A DNA stretch of 64,000 nt from Lachnospiraceae bacterium (GTDB taxonomy: Bacteria > Bacillota > Clostridia > Lachnospirales > Lachnospiraceae): the NCBI GenBank assembly GCA_021769135.1, contig JAETTM010000009.1, forward strand, positions 24,906 to 88,905, in the 5' to 3' direction. Of this stretch, positions 42,736 through 51,315 are shown one piece after another. Every line of letters begins with the position of its first letter. Position 1 is the first letter of the stretch. The notes below the pieces were generated by a model. That model had not been told where the DNA came from. It saw nothing but the letters and a program-made list of their open reading frames with translations, and did not search any database. Made by a program: the position numbers and the translations under genes.

Positions 42736-43788
42736 TTAGAGGATAAGCTTCCAGTCCAAAGGCGTTCCCTTGGGAATATCCCTCCTTGCCTTCTTCCCCA
42801 TCACTTCCTTATAATACATGGTGTGCAGGCCGAAAGCCGGACGGATGGAACGCACGTTTTCTTCCGTAAACGCTTCCCCTTCCTTCATGTCCTTCACCAC
42901 GAAAAGGGAACGCCCGTCTTCCCTGCTCCGTTTCTGCTGTTCCGTCAGCTCATAGGTCACCCTTCCCAATGCCTTTTCCACAATCCGGATTTCATCCACC
43001 ATTTTCTTAAATTCATCCGGCTCCATGGAAAACGCCCCATCCGGTCCGCCGTCCGCCCGTGAGAGGGTCAGGTGCTTTTCCACCATTTTTCCGCCCAAGG
43101 CCACACTTGCCACCGCTGCCGCCGTTCCCATACTGTGATCGGAAAGCCCCGTAATACAGTCGAAAACCTGGGCCATATTGGGAATCACTTTCAAATTCAT
43201 ATCTTCATAAGGGGAAGGATAGGCGGAAGTGCATTTTAAAAGCACTATTTGCTCATTTCCTTCCTCCCTGCATACCCGCAGCGCCCTTTCCATATCTTCC
43301 AGATAAGCGATGCCTGTAGCGAGAATCATCGGTTTCCCTATTCTGGCAATTTTTCGTATCAAGGGTATATCGTTAATTTCAAAGGATGCCACCTTATAGG
43401 CCGGCATATCCATTTCCTGCATGAAATCTACCGCTGTGGAATCAAAGGGCGAGGAAAAGCATTCCAGCCCCAGCCCGTTGGCAAATTCCATCAATTTGGG
43501 CTGCCATTCCCAAGGGGTATAAGCTTCTTCGTACAGTTTATGGAGGGTTGTGCCATCCCAAATCGTTCCCTGGGTAATCTGGAAATAATCATTATCGCAG
43601 TCCAGCGTAATCGTGTCCGGCGTATAGGTCTGCAGCTTCACCGCGTCCGCCCCGGCCTGCGCCGCCGCTTCTATAATCGCTTCCGCCCTGCCGTAATCCT
43701 GCAAATGATTGGCCGAAACTTCCGCCACTACAAAAGTTTTCTCTCCTTCCCCCACATAACGCTTCCCGATTCGTATCTTCTTATCCAT
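42736..43788 (-). CDS. pseI: Pseudaminic acid synthase
   Basis: A 350-residue NeuB-family enzyme that condenses 6-deoxy-AltdiNAc with phosphoenolpyruvate. The TIM-barrel start is FVVAEVSANHLQDYGRAEAII. TLDCDNDYFQI (about residue 61) is the PseI form of the loop. KCTSAYPSPYEDMNL, GLSDHSMGTAAAVASVALG and MVEKHLTL.RADGGPDGAFSMEP follow. The last 60 residues form the antifreeze-like SAF domain. Order and neighbours (pseF, pseG) support Pse rather than Neu or Leg. AAAGGA lies 8 nt from the ATG. Confidence 0.9.
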   Translation of the reverse strand: MDKKIRIGKRYVGEGEKTFVVAEVSANHLQDYGRAEAIIEAAAQAGADAVKLQTYTPDTITLDCDNDYFQITQGTIWDGTTLHKLYEEAYTPWEWQPKLMEFANGLGLECFSSPFDSTAVDFMQEMDMPAYKVASFEINDIPLIRKIARIGKPMILATGIAYLEDMERALRVCREEGNEQIVLLKCTSAYPSPYEDMNLKVIPNMAQVFDCITGLSDHSMGTAAAVASVALGGKMVEKHLTLSRADGGPDGAFSMEPDEFKKMVDEIRIVEKALGRVTYELTEQQKRSREDGRSLFVVKDMKEGEAFTEENVRSIRPAFGLHTMYYKEVMGKKARRDIPKGTPLDWKLIL

Positions 43789-43806
43789 ATTCTTATTCCT
43801 TTCCCG

Positions 43807-44496
43807 CTAAGACTTCGCCATCATCCGGTACTTGATTTCCGCCAGTCTCCAATCCGTCAGGTTATCGATATCCTGCACTTCCGTCTCCTGCATGGGAAAC
43901 GGCACATAGCCATCCTCCAAATCTCCCCTGCATGCCCGGTATTTTTTCACATCGTAAAAGTAAAATTGCCCGCAGTCATGGTACATGGGCTCCAAATCCT
44001 GAGACCTTTTCGCCGCATTTTCCGGATTGCAATACGCCAGCCTGCCATTCCTCACAGCCATCCCCCGCTGGGGCGGGAATGAGAACCTGACCACCGGCAT
44101 TACTCCCGACGCATCATTTTCCACCAGCAGCCGGAAAGCTTCCTTCAGTTTCCCCGCTGTCACAAACGGGGCCGTAGGGTAAAGGCATGCCATATACTCA
44201 AACTCCTTCCCCCTCTTTTCATACTCTTCCAGCACCTCCATCAGCACATCGTCCGTGGTGGCAAAATCGTTGGCTGTCGCCTCGCTGCGCATAAAAGGCA
44301 CGCTGGCGCCCGCCTTTCTGGCAATTTCTGCAATTTCTTCATCATCCGTGGACACCATCACTTCCTCAAACAATCCGGAAGTCAGCGCCGCTTCTATAGA
44401 ATAACAAATAATCGGTTTCCCAAGGAACTCCTTCTTATTTTTCCCCGGTATCCTTTTGCTTCCTCCTCTGGCTGTAATCACTGCAATCGCATTCAT
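43807..44496 (-). CDS. pseF: CMP-pseudaminic acid cytidylyltransferase
   Basis: A 229-residue CMP-sugar synthetase. It begins AIAVITARGGSKRIPGKNKKEFLGKPII with the CTP-binding A-R-G-G-S-K-R-I-P-x-K-N motif. STDDEEIAEIARKAGASVPFMR and YPTAPFVTAGKLKEAF follow, as in PseF. It activates Pse for transfer by the GT52 enzyme. ATG 44496 has AAGGAG 6 nt upstream. The frame also opens 13 codons earlier, but those codons belong to repeat B3. Confidence 0.88.
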   Translation of the reverse strand: MNAIAVITARGGSKRIPGKNKKEFLGKPIICYSIEAALTSGLFEEVMVSTDDEEIAEIARKAGASVPFMRSEATANDFATTDDVLMEVLEEYEKRGKEFEYMACLYPTAPFVTAGKLKEAFRLLVENDASGVMPVVRFSFPPQRGMAVRNGRLAYCNPENAAKRSQDLEPMYHDCGQFYFYDVKKYRACRGDLEDGYVPFPMQETEVQDIDNLTDWRLAEIKYRMMAKS

Positions 44497-44509
44497 CCTA
44501 TTCTCCTTA

Positions 44510-44628
44510 TTCCAGTTCCGCAAGCAGTCTACCAATGCCCTTTCTTCTCGCAGAGCAATTTCCGGCTGCTTTCGCGTCCGTAAATTCTCTGGGGCATTGT
44601 CCGCCTGCTTGCTGTTTTCCAGTTCCGC
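44510..44628 (-). repeat. Repeat family B, copy 3
   Basis: About 119 bp between pseG and pseF, bounded by TTCCAGTTCCGCA on both sides. GCAAGCAG (44520-44527) pairs with CTGCTTGC (44605-44612), where copy 1 has GCATCCCCTC/GAGGGGATGC. AATGCCC pairs with GGGCATT. The core CAGAG..AATTT / AAATT..CTCTG and the GAAA tip on the minus strand are kept. PseF translation signals begin at its right border. Confidence 0.85.
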
Positions 44629-44643
44629 AAAGGCGAAATTTTA

Positions 44644-45768
44644 TTATAGTCTCCAGATTTCCTCCGCAATCCGCGCTGCGCCCTGCCCGTCCGTCACCTG
44701 GCGGAGCGCTTCTTTCATGCGCTTCCGCAGGGCCATGTCCTGTAAAAGTATTTTCAGATTTTCCATAATCTTCCCTAGGCATCCTTCCCGGTTTGCCCGG
44801 ATATCCCCTGCGAACAACATTCTTTCTTCCTGGGCAAAAAACTCGCTGTCATATATCTGATTATCCGCACAGACAAAAAATACGGTGGGAATCTGCATGG
44901 CGCAAAGTTCGAACAGCACCGTTCCCGCCGCCGAGACCGCCATATCGCATTCTTCCATCAGCTCCGCCATGTTGCCCACATTATAGTGGAGTTTTATCGC
45001 CAGGTTTCCCTTTGCCAGTTCTTCCAACTTTTCCCTGTTGGGATTAAATTTTCCCACTACTACATGGAAAACTGCCCGCCGGAAGGCCTCTTCCTTCGCC
45101 GCGCTTAACAGGATACCCGATAAAGCATCATACACATCCCCTCCGCCAGAGCTTAAAAATATGCTGACTTTCCCCTTCTTCTCATCCCAGCTTTGTTTCA
45201 GTAGACGGAATACTTTCCCTATCCTGCCTGCGGCGGAAAAAAACGACAACCGGATTTTCGGCTCTATGCCCATTTCCTGCAAGTAAGCCTTCTGAAATTC
45301 CTCCCGCAAAGGCACATATGCCGTACCTAAAAGCAGTTTCGCCTTTCCCCCATAGGCCTCCTTATATGGAAAACGCACATAATAAGCATTATAATTAATG
45401 ACCATATCCACCGGATAGACATCTTCAAAGCAGTCGTCCATATATATGATTTTACAGATATCCCTTATTTTGTCAAAATATGCCGCCGTCACCTGATAGG
45501 AGTCCACCAACAGCTTCTTGCAGCCGGCCTTTTCCAATTCCTCCCGCAGCCGGTCCGTCTCTTCTTCCATCCTGTTCCAGACAGTATTCAGGCAAACGTA
45601 CTCCATTCCGGCCGCCTCCAGCAAATCATGGGCATAACGGTCTGCCGTAAAGAAAATCGTTTTCTGCCGCATATTTTTCATCTGTTTTGCAATCGTAATG
45701 CATCTCATGATATGCCCCATGGCAATTTGCTCGTTCGCATCCGCCCTAATACCTACTATCTGCTCCAT
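44644..45768 (-). CDS. pseG: UDP-2,4-diacetamido-2,4,6-trideoxy-altropyranose hydrolase
   Basis: A 374-residue GT-B-like nucleotide-sugar hydrolase that removes UDP before the PseI step. It starts IVGIRADANEQIAMGHIMRCITIAKQM, the PseG motif with the catalytic-region GH-MRC. SSGGGDVYDALSG begins the second domain, and SAAGTVLFELCAMQIPTVFF carries the UDP-binding loop. It is longer than many PseG proteins. The ATG at 45768 has GGAGG 5 nt upstream. An upstream in-frame stretch encodes MAADAARM..., but it lies in repeat C3 and is not part of the gene. Confidence 0.85.
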   Translation of the reverse strand: MEQIVGIRADANEQIAMGHIMRCITIAKQMKNMRQKTIFFTADRYAHDLLEAAGMEYVCLNTVWNRMEEETDRLREELEKAGCKKLLVDSYQVTAAYFDKIRDICKIIYMDDCFEDVYPVDMVINYNAYYVRFPYKEAYGGKAKLLLGTAYVPLREEFQKAYLQEMGIEPKIRLSFFSAAGRIGKVFRLLKQSWDEKKGKVSIFLSSGGGDVYDALSGILLSAAKEEAFRRAVFHVVVGKFNPNREKLEELAKGNLAIKLHYNVGNMAELMEECDMAVSAAGTVLFELCAMQIPTVFFVCADNQIYDSEFFAQEERMLFAGDIRANREGCLGKIMENLKILLQDMALRKRMKEALRQVTDGQGAARIAEEIWRL

Positions 45769-45805
45769 TCTCTCCTCCATATACATATATGGCGCAATTT
45801 CCCTG

Positions 45806-45908
45806 CCCGCAGCGTTTTCCCAGAGCGAAAGCGTGGCGACGGAGGATTTCACCATTCTCGCAGCGTCCGCCGCCATTAACCTAATGACATTGCCGGCTAA
45901 ACTGTTAC
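45806..45908 (-). repeat. Repeat family C, copy 3 (fragment)
   Basis: About 103 bp matching one end of copies 1 and 2: GTAACAGTTTAGCCGGC, ATTAGGTTAATGGCGGCGGACGCTGCGAGAATG-type sequence and the TCGCTCT.GG.AAAACGC segment. The other half is missing. Its first bases are the last codons and stop (V-T-V-stop) of the PLP-enzyme gene. Confidence 0.78.
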
Positions 45909-47057
45909 TTGTTCCCCCTCATATTCTTCCAGCGCCTTGCTTATGCGCTCCATCTCATCCTTCCCATACCTCTGGTCCATAGGCAGGGCGAGCATGTGGT
46001 TAAAAATAAATTTTTCATCCGCTGTCAGACATCCCTCATTTTCCTTCCCCACAGGCCAAAGCACCGGGGCATAAATATTGCGTTCCGCCAGAAATTTCTG
46101 CAGCCCGTTCCTGTCCTTCGCATATACCGGAAAATACAGGGGTGCCGCACTTTTTTCCTCTTTCCCCCGAAGCCGGGGCAAAATAGGCCAACACCATGAT
46201 TTCTCCTTCGAATTTCCTTCCAGCCTTTCCCACAAATACCGGTAATTCTCGTTTCTCCTATCACGGAATTCTTTTTCATTGGACCTTTCAAGAATTCCTG
46301 CCGACGTTTTCGACAAAGCCCCGATTTCCCTATGGACATCCATCTGCGCTTCCATTTCCCGGTTCTTTTTTAAGAAGCCTTCCTTCATAGCCTTCTTTTC
46401 TTCCCCGTCATGGCCGCCATATAAATAGACCCATTTCTCCATCAGGCAGTCCAGACGTTTTTTCGCAAACTCTTCTTCATTGGCAAGCACGTCCAATGCC
46501 AACGGCTCATTGGAAGCTACAAAGCCTCCGTCCGGAATAGGATACCATTTTCTCAGGCTGCCCACCACATAATCCGCCTCTTCCCCCGCATCTTCCAAAT
46601 AGTAGGACTGGGTCACATCCTCCATAATGCATATTCCCTGCTCTTTCCAATCCTTAAGCAAAGAACGCATCGGTTTCCATGTATCCACGCCGTAATATGG
46701 ATGGATAAAAAGCAGATTTGGTCTCCGTTCCTCCATCAGGCGGCTCAGTTCTCCTACATCCGCCTCCAGATTTTTATTGATATGATAAAATCCTATTTCC
46801 CAGCCTTCCCATTGAAAGGGGAAAAAAACCGTATCGCACATATAGGCTGGCAAAAGGCAGCTTTTTATTTCATTCCGCTGCCCCCTGTTCCTGGCATAGC
46901 TTTTCAATGCCAGGGCAATGGCCGACCTTCCCGATGCTGTGAACGCGATATTGCTTTTCCCATACTTTTCCGTCTCTTTCAACGAAAATAAGGTTCCAGG
47001 CCCTTCTCCTGCCGGAACCGTTTCCGGATTGATTTCATAAATACTTCCGATTTCCAT
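45897..47057 (-). CDS. DegT/AHBA-synthase-like PLP enzyme of unknown substrate
   Basis: A 386-residue protein with a divergent aminotransferase fold. It begins MEIGSIYEINPETV. FTASGRSAIALALKSY (about 38-53) is the PLP-phosphate region, IMEDVTQSYYLEDAGEEADYVVGSLRKWYPIPDGGFVAS (about 142-180) has the Asp of the PLP site and a Lys in SLRKWYPIPDGG that could be the Schiff-base Lys. It is much less like PseC or WecE than they are to each other. A second sugar-amination or a lyase role is possible. The final three codons and stop come from repeat C3. Start is uncertain (GTG sites upstream). Confidence 0.55.
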   Translation of the reverse strand: MEIGSIYEINPETVPAGEGPGTLFSLKETEKYGKSNIAFTASGRSAIALALKSYARNRGQRNEIKSCLLPAYMCDTVFFPFQWEGWEIGFYHINKNLEADVGELSRLMEERRPNLLFIHPYYGVDTWKPMRSLLKDWKEQGICIMEDVTQSYYLEDAGEEADYVVGSLRKWYPIPDGGFVASNEPLALDVLANEEEFAKKRLDCLMEKWVYLYGGHDGEEKKAMKEGFLKKNREMEAQMDVHREIGALSKTSAGILERSNEKEFRDRRNENYRYLWERLEGNSKEKSWCWPILPRLRGKEEKSAAPLYFPVYAKDRNGLQKFLAERNIYAPVLWPVGKENEGCLTADEKFIFNHMLALPMDQRYGKDEMERISKALEEYEGEQVTV

Positions 47058-47133
47058 CTTTCCCAATTGCCATTTCACTTCTTTTCCTATTTCCACTTCC
47101 TTATCTGTGACCCTTTCCCCATCCGGTTTTCCT

Positions 47134-48162
47134 TTATGCTTCAGCCCTTTTTCTCCATCTCCGGTATGCCCACAGCAATTTGTAATATACCATAAAAAAC
47201 AACGTGGATTTCTGCTGCATTTTAATCAGTTTTTTTTCTTCTCCATGGGTTCTTTCCTGATAATAAGGATTCCTTTCGAACTCCGGAAACGTCGCTTTCA
47301 TTTCCTTTCCCATGGCTTTCACAAACCCGTATTTTGTCCTGCCCACCCCGGCCATATACGTAAACAAGGTATTGATATAAAACAAAAGCGTGAAACTATA
47401 TTCCAGTTCCGGGCGGAATTCTTCCAGATAGCCATGCCGTTTCGCTTCCTCCAGCATCAGGCGCCCCGCTTCCATACGGTCCTCGCAGCGCTTCGGCGAA
47501 ATCGTATGCACTGTGGAAGTATCATGCTGATAATAATAATACATCGGCTCTTCGATATATTCAAAATGCTTCGCCAGCACAAGGTAGGAATTGCCCAAAG
47601 CATTGTCCTCATAAAAAATATCTTCCGGAAACCACAGTTCCTTTTCCAGAATCATTGAACGGCGGAAAATCTTTACCACAAGGCTTCCCCCGTCTAAAAT
47701 CAAGCTGGCCCGCTTTTCTTTGTCCAGAACCCCGCTTTGGCTCTTTTTATTATTGGGAACAATCCGCCCTACCTTCATGGAATGCTCCTCGGTCAGGCAA
47801 TAATCGCAGCCCGCCAAATCCGCGCCGGTGCTCTCCGCCCTTTCTATCAGGCGTTCGTACATATCCGGCCTAATCCAGTCATCGCTGTCAATAAAACCAA
47901 TCCATTCCCCTCTTGCCATCTTCAGCCCGATATTTTTCGCTCCGCCCTGATGCCTGTTCACTTCCGAATGCACCGCATGGAATTTGTCCGGAAAGCGGCT
48001 TTCGTATTCCTTTAATATTTTCATGGAATCATCGGATGAGCAGTCATCCACTGCGATTATTTCATAATCTTCCACCGTCTGGTTTATGAGGGAATCCAGA
48101 CAGTATTCCAATTTATGGTCCGATGCCATATTATAAACCGGCACAATAATACTTAGTTTCAT
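47134..48162 (-). CDS. GT2-family glycosyltransferase
   Basis: A 342-residue GT-A enzyme. It starts KLSIIVPVYNMASDHKLEYCLDSLINQTVEDYEIIAVDDCSSDDS, and has the DXD-like GFIDSDDWIRPDMYERLI at about 88-105. DIFYEDNALGNSY further on holds the general-base-like ED pair of this group. Located inside the pse cluster between pseC and the PLP enzyme, so it may add a sugar next to Pse. Start at ATG 48162 with GGGAA 5 nt upstream. Confidence 0.84.
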   Translation of the reverse strand: MKLSIIVPVYNMASDHKLEYCLDSLINQTVEDYEIIAVDDCSSDDSMKILKEYESRFPDKFHAVHSEVNRHQGGAKNIGLKMARGEWIGFIDSDDWIRPDMYERLIERAESTGADLAGCDYCLTEEHSMKVGRIVPNNKKSQSGVLDKEKRASLILDGGSLVVKIFRRSMILEKELWFPEDIFYEDNALGNSYLVLAKHFEYIEEPMYYYYQHDTSTVHTISPKRCEDRMEAGRLMLEEAKRHGYLEEFRPELEYSFTLLFYINTLFTYMAGVGRTKYGFVKAMGKEMKATFPEFERNPYYQERTHGEEKKLIKMQQKSTLFFMVYYKLLWAYRRWRKRAEA

Positions 48163-48189
48163 ATTTATTCCCATTTCCAGCGTAAAAGC

Positions 48190-49401
48190 TTACTTGCTAT
48201 AATATTCCGCAATCTTAATCACCGCTTCAATCACATCTTCCACATCCCGCCCGGTCATGGCATAGTAAAGGGGCAGGCTGATAATCTCCTCATACAGCTT
48301 CTCCGCCTTCGGGCAAATGCCCTTTTCATAGCCCAGCTTCCTGTAATAGGGGAAATAGTAAGTAGGGATATAATGCACGTTGCAGCATACGTTTTCCGCC
48401 GCCAAAGCATCAAAAAATTCTTTTCTCCCAATACTCAGCCTCTCGGGCACCAGCCGCAAGATGTATAAATGTCTGGTTGTATCCGATTCCGGTATTTCCT
48501 TCTGGACCCGCAGCTGGGGCAGCCTGGAAAAAGCCTCGTTATATCTGGCTACAATCTCCTTCCTTCTTTTGGAAAACATAGGCAGCTTGTCCAGCTGGCT
48601 CATAATCAGCGCCGCCTGCATATCCGTCATACGGTAATTGTACCCCAGGGCAATCTGCTCATAATACCAGTCTCCCTCCGGTTCGCCTTCCATCATCTCC
48701 GGGTCTCTCGTTATTCCATGGGCCCTGTATAGCAGAAGCTTTTTATAATATTCCTCACTGTTGGTCAGCACAGCGCCCCCTTCCCCGCCGGTCACCGTCT
48801 TCACCGGATGGAAGCTCAGCGTGGTCATATCCGAAATAGAGCCGTTATTTTTTCCTTTATACTTTGTGCCGATAACATGGGCTCCGTCTTCAATCAATAC
48901 CAGATTGTTCTTTCTGCAAAGCGCCGTCAGTTCGTCCAATTCCACCGACTGTCCGGTAAAGTCCACCGCCACTACCGCTTTCGTCTTCCCGCTCACTTTC
49001 TCCGCTACAGATGCAGGGTCTATATTATAAGTATCCTCCCGGATATCTGCAAACACCGGCCTTGCTCCGCAGTACAGGGCACAATTGGCGGAAGCAGCAA
49101 AAGTAATCGGCGTGGTAATCACCTCATCGCCGGGCCCCACCCCGGCCGCCATACAAGCCATATGCAGCGCCGCCGTTCCATTGCTGCATACCACCGCATA
49201 CTTTGCCCCGGTCACCTGGCATAGCTTTCTCTCCAATTCCCCTATTTTAGGCCCGCAGGTCAGATAATCGCTCCGCATCACATCCGCCACTGCCTGAATG
49301 TCCGCCTCGTCAATATACTGATGCCCGTAATAAATCTTCTTATCCCTTACCGGCGTTCCCCCGCAGGCCGCCGGTATTGCTTTTTCCTTATGAATATCCA
49401 T
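48190..49401 (-). CDS. pseC: UDP-4-amino-4,6-dideoxy-N-acetyl-altrosamine transaminase
   Basis: A 403-residue DegT-family aminotransferase. KKIYYGHQYIDEADIQAV is the PseC start. SNGTAALHMACMAAGV, VDFTGQSVELDEL, LIEDGAHVIGTKYKG and TTLSFHPVKTVTGGEGGAVLTN, with the PLP Lys in HPVKT, follow. The last third has VHYIPTYYFPYYRKLGY. It aminates the product of PseB. ATG 49401 has GAGG 5 nt upstream; the open frame extends 16 codons further without an SD. Confidence 0.9.
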   Translation of the reverse strand: MDIHKEKAIPAACGGTPVRDKKIYYGHQYIDEADIQAVADVMRSDYLTCGPKIGELERKLCQVTGAKYAVVCSNGTAALHMACMAAGVGPGDEVITTPITFAASANCALYCGARPVFADIREDTYNIDPASVAEKVSGKTKAVVAVDFTGQSVELDELTALCRKNNLVLIEDGAHVIGTKYKGKNNGSISDMTTLSFHPVKTVTGGEGGAVLTNSEEYYKKLLLYRAHGITRDPEMMEGEPEGDWYYEQIALGYNYRMTDMQAALIMSQLDKLPMFSKRRKEIVARYNEAFSRLPQLRVQKEIPESDTTRHLYILRLVPERLSIGRKEFFDALAAENVCCNVHYIPTYYFPYYRKLGYEKGICPKAEKLYEEIISLPLYYAMTGRDVEDVIEAVIKIAEYYSK

Positions 49402-49470
49402 ATCTTCCTCTTTTCCGCGCAGTTTTTGTATTTTCCTGGGCCTGCCCAATGCCGTACTGGCTGCAATGGC

Positions 49471-50466
49471 CTATTTCTCCAAATCCACAGTTTTCAGCAG
49501 CTCCTTAATCTCATCCACCGACAGCCACTGTGTATTATTATCCGAACTGTAAGAAAAGCCTTCCGCCACTTTCTTTCCGCTCAAATCCGGCTGTTGCTTA
49601 TTATTCCATACCATCTGCGGATAAACGATGAAATGCTTATCGTATTCGTACGTGGTGTGGGAGTCCTCCACCGTAACCATAATCTCATGCAGCTTCTCCC
49701 CCGGCCGGATGCCAACCTCCGGCATCCCACATCCTGGGAGCATGGCCTGGGCCAAATCGGTAATCTTAAAGGAAGGTATTTTGCTGATAAATGTTTCCCC
49801 TCCCGTAGCTTCTTCCAGCGCCTTGATGACCAATTCCACCCCCTGGGTTAAGCTAATCCAGAACCGGGTCATCCGGTAATCCGTAATCGGCAGTTCCTTT
49901 CCCCCGTTTTTGATGATATTATGGAAAAACGGGATTACCGAGCCCCGGCTTCCGGCCACATTGCCATACCTGACGATGGAAAAATTAATATCCTTCGTGC
50001 CCGTATACGCGTTGGCCGCCACGAAAAGCTTGTCCGATACCAGCTTCGTGCCCCCGTAAAGATTCACCGGATTCACCGCTTTATCCGTTGACAGCGCCAC
50101 CACTTTCTTCACATTGGAATCCAAGGCCGCATCTATCACGTTCTGGGCACCGTGGATATTGGTCTTAATCGCTTCGTTGGGGTTATATTCGCAGGCCGGC
50201 ACCTGCTTTAAGGCCGCTGCGTGAATCACATAATCCACTCCCTCCAGCGCCCTTTTCAGCCTGTCCTTGTCCCGTACATCCCCAATGAAGAACCGCAGCT
50301 TGCTCTCATATTCCTTCAATTCATTTGCCATTAAAAACTGTTTGAATTCATCCCTGGAATAAATGATAATCTTCTTCGGCTCATAATGGGCCAATACATA
50401 TTTCGTAAAACACTTCCCGAAAGAGCCGGTTCCCCCGGTGATTAAAATCGTTTTATTGTTTAACAT
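49471..50466 (-). CDS. pseB: UDP-GlcNAc 4,6-dehydratase (inverting), first step of pseudaminic acid synthesis
   Basis: A 331-residue soluble SDR. It starts NNKTILITGGTGSFGKCFTKYVL. YSRDEFKQF (about 38-46), HAAALKQVPACEYNP (about 84-98), STDKAVNPVNLYGGTKL with the Tyr-Lys pair, and VRYGNVAGSRGSVIPFF are PseB hallmarks. It removes water and inverts C5 to give the L-arabino 4-keto sugar. It is the first gene after the divergent promoter, with GGAGG 6 nt before the ATG, and likely leads the pse operon. Confidence 0.92.
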   Translation of the reverse strand: MLNNKTILITGGTGSFGKCFTKYVLAHYEPKKIIIYSRDEFKQFLMANELKEYESKLRFFIGDVRDKDRLKRALEGVDYVIHAAALKQVPACEYNPNEAIKTNIHGAQNVIDAALDSNVKKVVALSTDKAVNPVNLYGGTKLVSDKLFVAANAYTGTKDINFSIVRYGNVAGSRGSVIPFFHNIIKNGGKELPITDYRMTRFWISLTQGVELVIKALEEATGGETFISKIPSFKITDLAQAMLPGCGMPEVGIRPGEKLHEIMVTVEDSHTTYEYDKHFIVYPQMVWNNKQQPDLSGKKVAEGFSYSSDNNTQWLSVDEIKELLKTVDLEK

Positions 50467-50533
50467 AAATTTCCTCCATTAATTATTTCGTATGCTTCTT
50501 ATATTATCCCCAATTTTTGTAATCTCATCGCCA

Positions 50534-50539
50534 AGTATA
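50534..50539 (-). promoter_or_regulatory. Extended -10 promoter of the pse operon
   Basis: On the minus strand TGGTATACT forms an extended -10 box (TATACT at 50539-50534), about 68 bp before the pseB ATG. The -35 region (TAGTTT) is weak, as is common with extended -10 promoters. Confidence 0.6.
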
Positions 50540-50576
50540 CCACAACCGCATTAAAAAAACTATAACTATCCGATTT

Positions 50577-50598
50577 TAATTTCCCTGCCGGGAAATTA
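50577..50598. promoter_or_regulatory. Palindrome between divergent promoters, probable operator
   Basis: TAATTTCCC (50577-50585) and GGGAAATTA (50590-50598) form a perfect 9-bp inverted repeat with a 4-bp spacer, between the pse promoter and the PTS promoter. No T run follows on either strand, so it is more likely a protein-binding site than a terminator. It could control both directions. Confidence 0.5.
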
Positions 50599-50606
50599 TT
50601 TTCCAG

Positions 50607-50635
50607 TTGACATTTCATTTATTTTTTGCTATTCT
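50607..50635 (+). promoter_or_regulatory. Promoter of the PTS operon
   Basis: A perfect TTGACA (50607-50612), a 17-bp spacer and TATTCT (50630-50635). Transcription would start near 50642, just before the RAT site. Confidence 0.82.
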
Positions 50636-50652
50636 AATAAAAACGAAATAAC

Positions 50653-50690
50653 GGACGTTTGGGAATGTCACTGGTAAAGCAGGCTAAACC
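50653..50690 (+). promoter_or_regulatory. RAT site (ribonucleic antiterminator) for LicT
   Basis: The leader RNA contains GGGAATGTCACTGGTAAAGC followed by AGGCTAAACC, matching the RAT consensus bound by BglG/LicT proteins (GTnACTG...AAAGCAGGC.AAACC). Its 3' end overlaps the first arm of the terminator, so RAT folding blocks terminator folding. The licT gene is the second gene of the same operon. Confidence 0.87.
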
Positions 50691-50722
50691 AAAATCAGCG
50701 AAAGCTGGTTTTGGTTTTTTTG
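50687..50722 (+). terminator. Conditional intrinsic terminator of the PTS operon leader
   Basis: AACCAAAATCAGC (50687-50699) pairs perfectly with GCTGGTTTTGGTT (50704-50716), with a GAAA loop and a following T run. It would stop transcription unless LicT binds the RAT site. Confidence 0.9.
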
Positions 50723-50786
50723 TTTCCAAAAACAATATGGATGGATGCATCTGCAGCCGGATACGCTCTCGGAATGGAGGTAAGCC

Positions 50787-51290
50787 ATGTTTTTTCTAAG
50801 AAACCATGTAGGTAAAATCAAAATCAAAGATGTAAACGATAATCAGCTGTATGCGCCGATATCCGGGCAGCTGATTCCGCTAGAGCAGGTGGAGGATGCC
50901 GTTTTTTCCCAGAAAATCATGGGCGATGGAATCGCTGTCGAGCCGGAGGAAGGGGCATTATATGCCCCTATGAAGGGAAAGATATCCGTCGTTTTCCCCA
51001 CCGGCCATGTCATCGGCATAGAGGCCGAAAACGGGGCGAACATCATTATGCACGTTGGAATTGATACTGTGGAGATGCAGGGCAAAGGGTTTGATGTGCG
51101 GGTAAAAAAAGGGGATACTGTGAATCCGGGAGATTTGCTGGCCAAACTGGACTTGCCCCTGATTCGTAAAAAGCATGCGGCTACCACAATGGTGGTCATT
51201 GAAAATTCCGGTGAATTCCAGCTGGCCACCACAGAACAGGAACAGATCAAGGCAGGCGAAGCCCTGATGAAAGTGACACGGATAGTCTGA
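50787..51290 (+). CDS. PTS EIIA component, glucose family
   Basis: A 167-residue cytosolic phosphocarrier. LYAPISGQLIPLEQVEDAVFSQKIMGDGIAVEP is the family start. PTGHVIGIEAENGANIIMHVGIDTVEMQGKGF holds the active pair His74 and His89 (phosphorylated His in MHVGIDTV). It passes phosphate from HPr to the EIIB domain of 52274-53635. GGAGG lies 6 nt before the ATG. First gene of the RAT-controlled operon. It may also serve other EIIBC proteins. Confidence 0.9.
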   Translation: MFFLRNHVGKIKIKDVNDNQLYAPISGQLIPLEQVEDAVFSQKIMGDGIAVEPEEGALYAPMKGKISVVFPTGHVIGIEAENGANIIMHVGIDTVEMQGKGFDVRVKKGDTVNPGDLLAKLDLPLIRKKHAATTMVVIENSGEFQLATTEQEQIKAGEALMKVTRIV

Positions 51291-51315
51291 ACGGACATGG
51301 AGGCATGGTTCGAAG

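Noticed and set aside
41300..42739. 479-codon plus-strand frame opposite the ATP-grasp gene
   Set aside because: The minus strand codes a complete ATP-grasp protein. The plus frame is His/Pro/Phe-rich, as expected of an antisense shadow.
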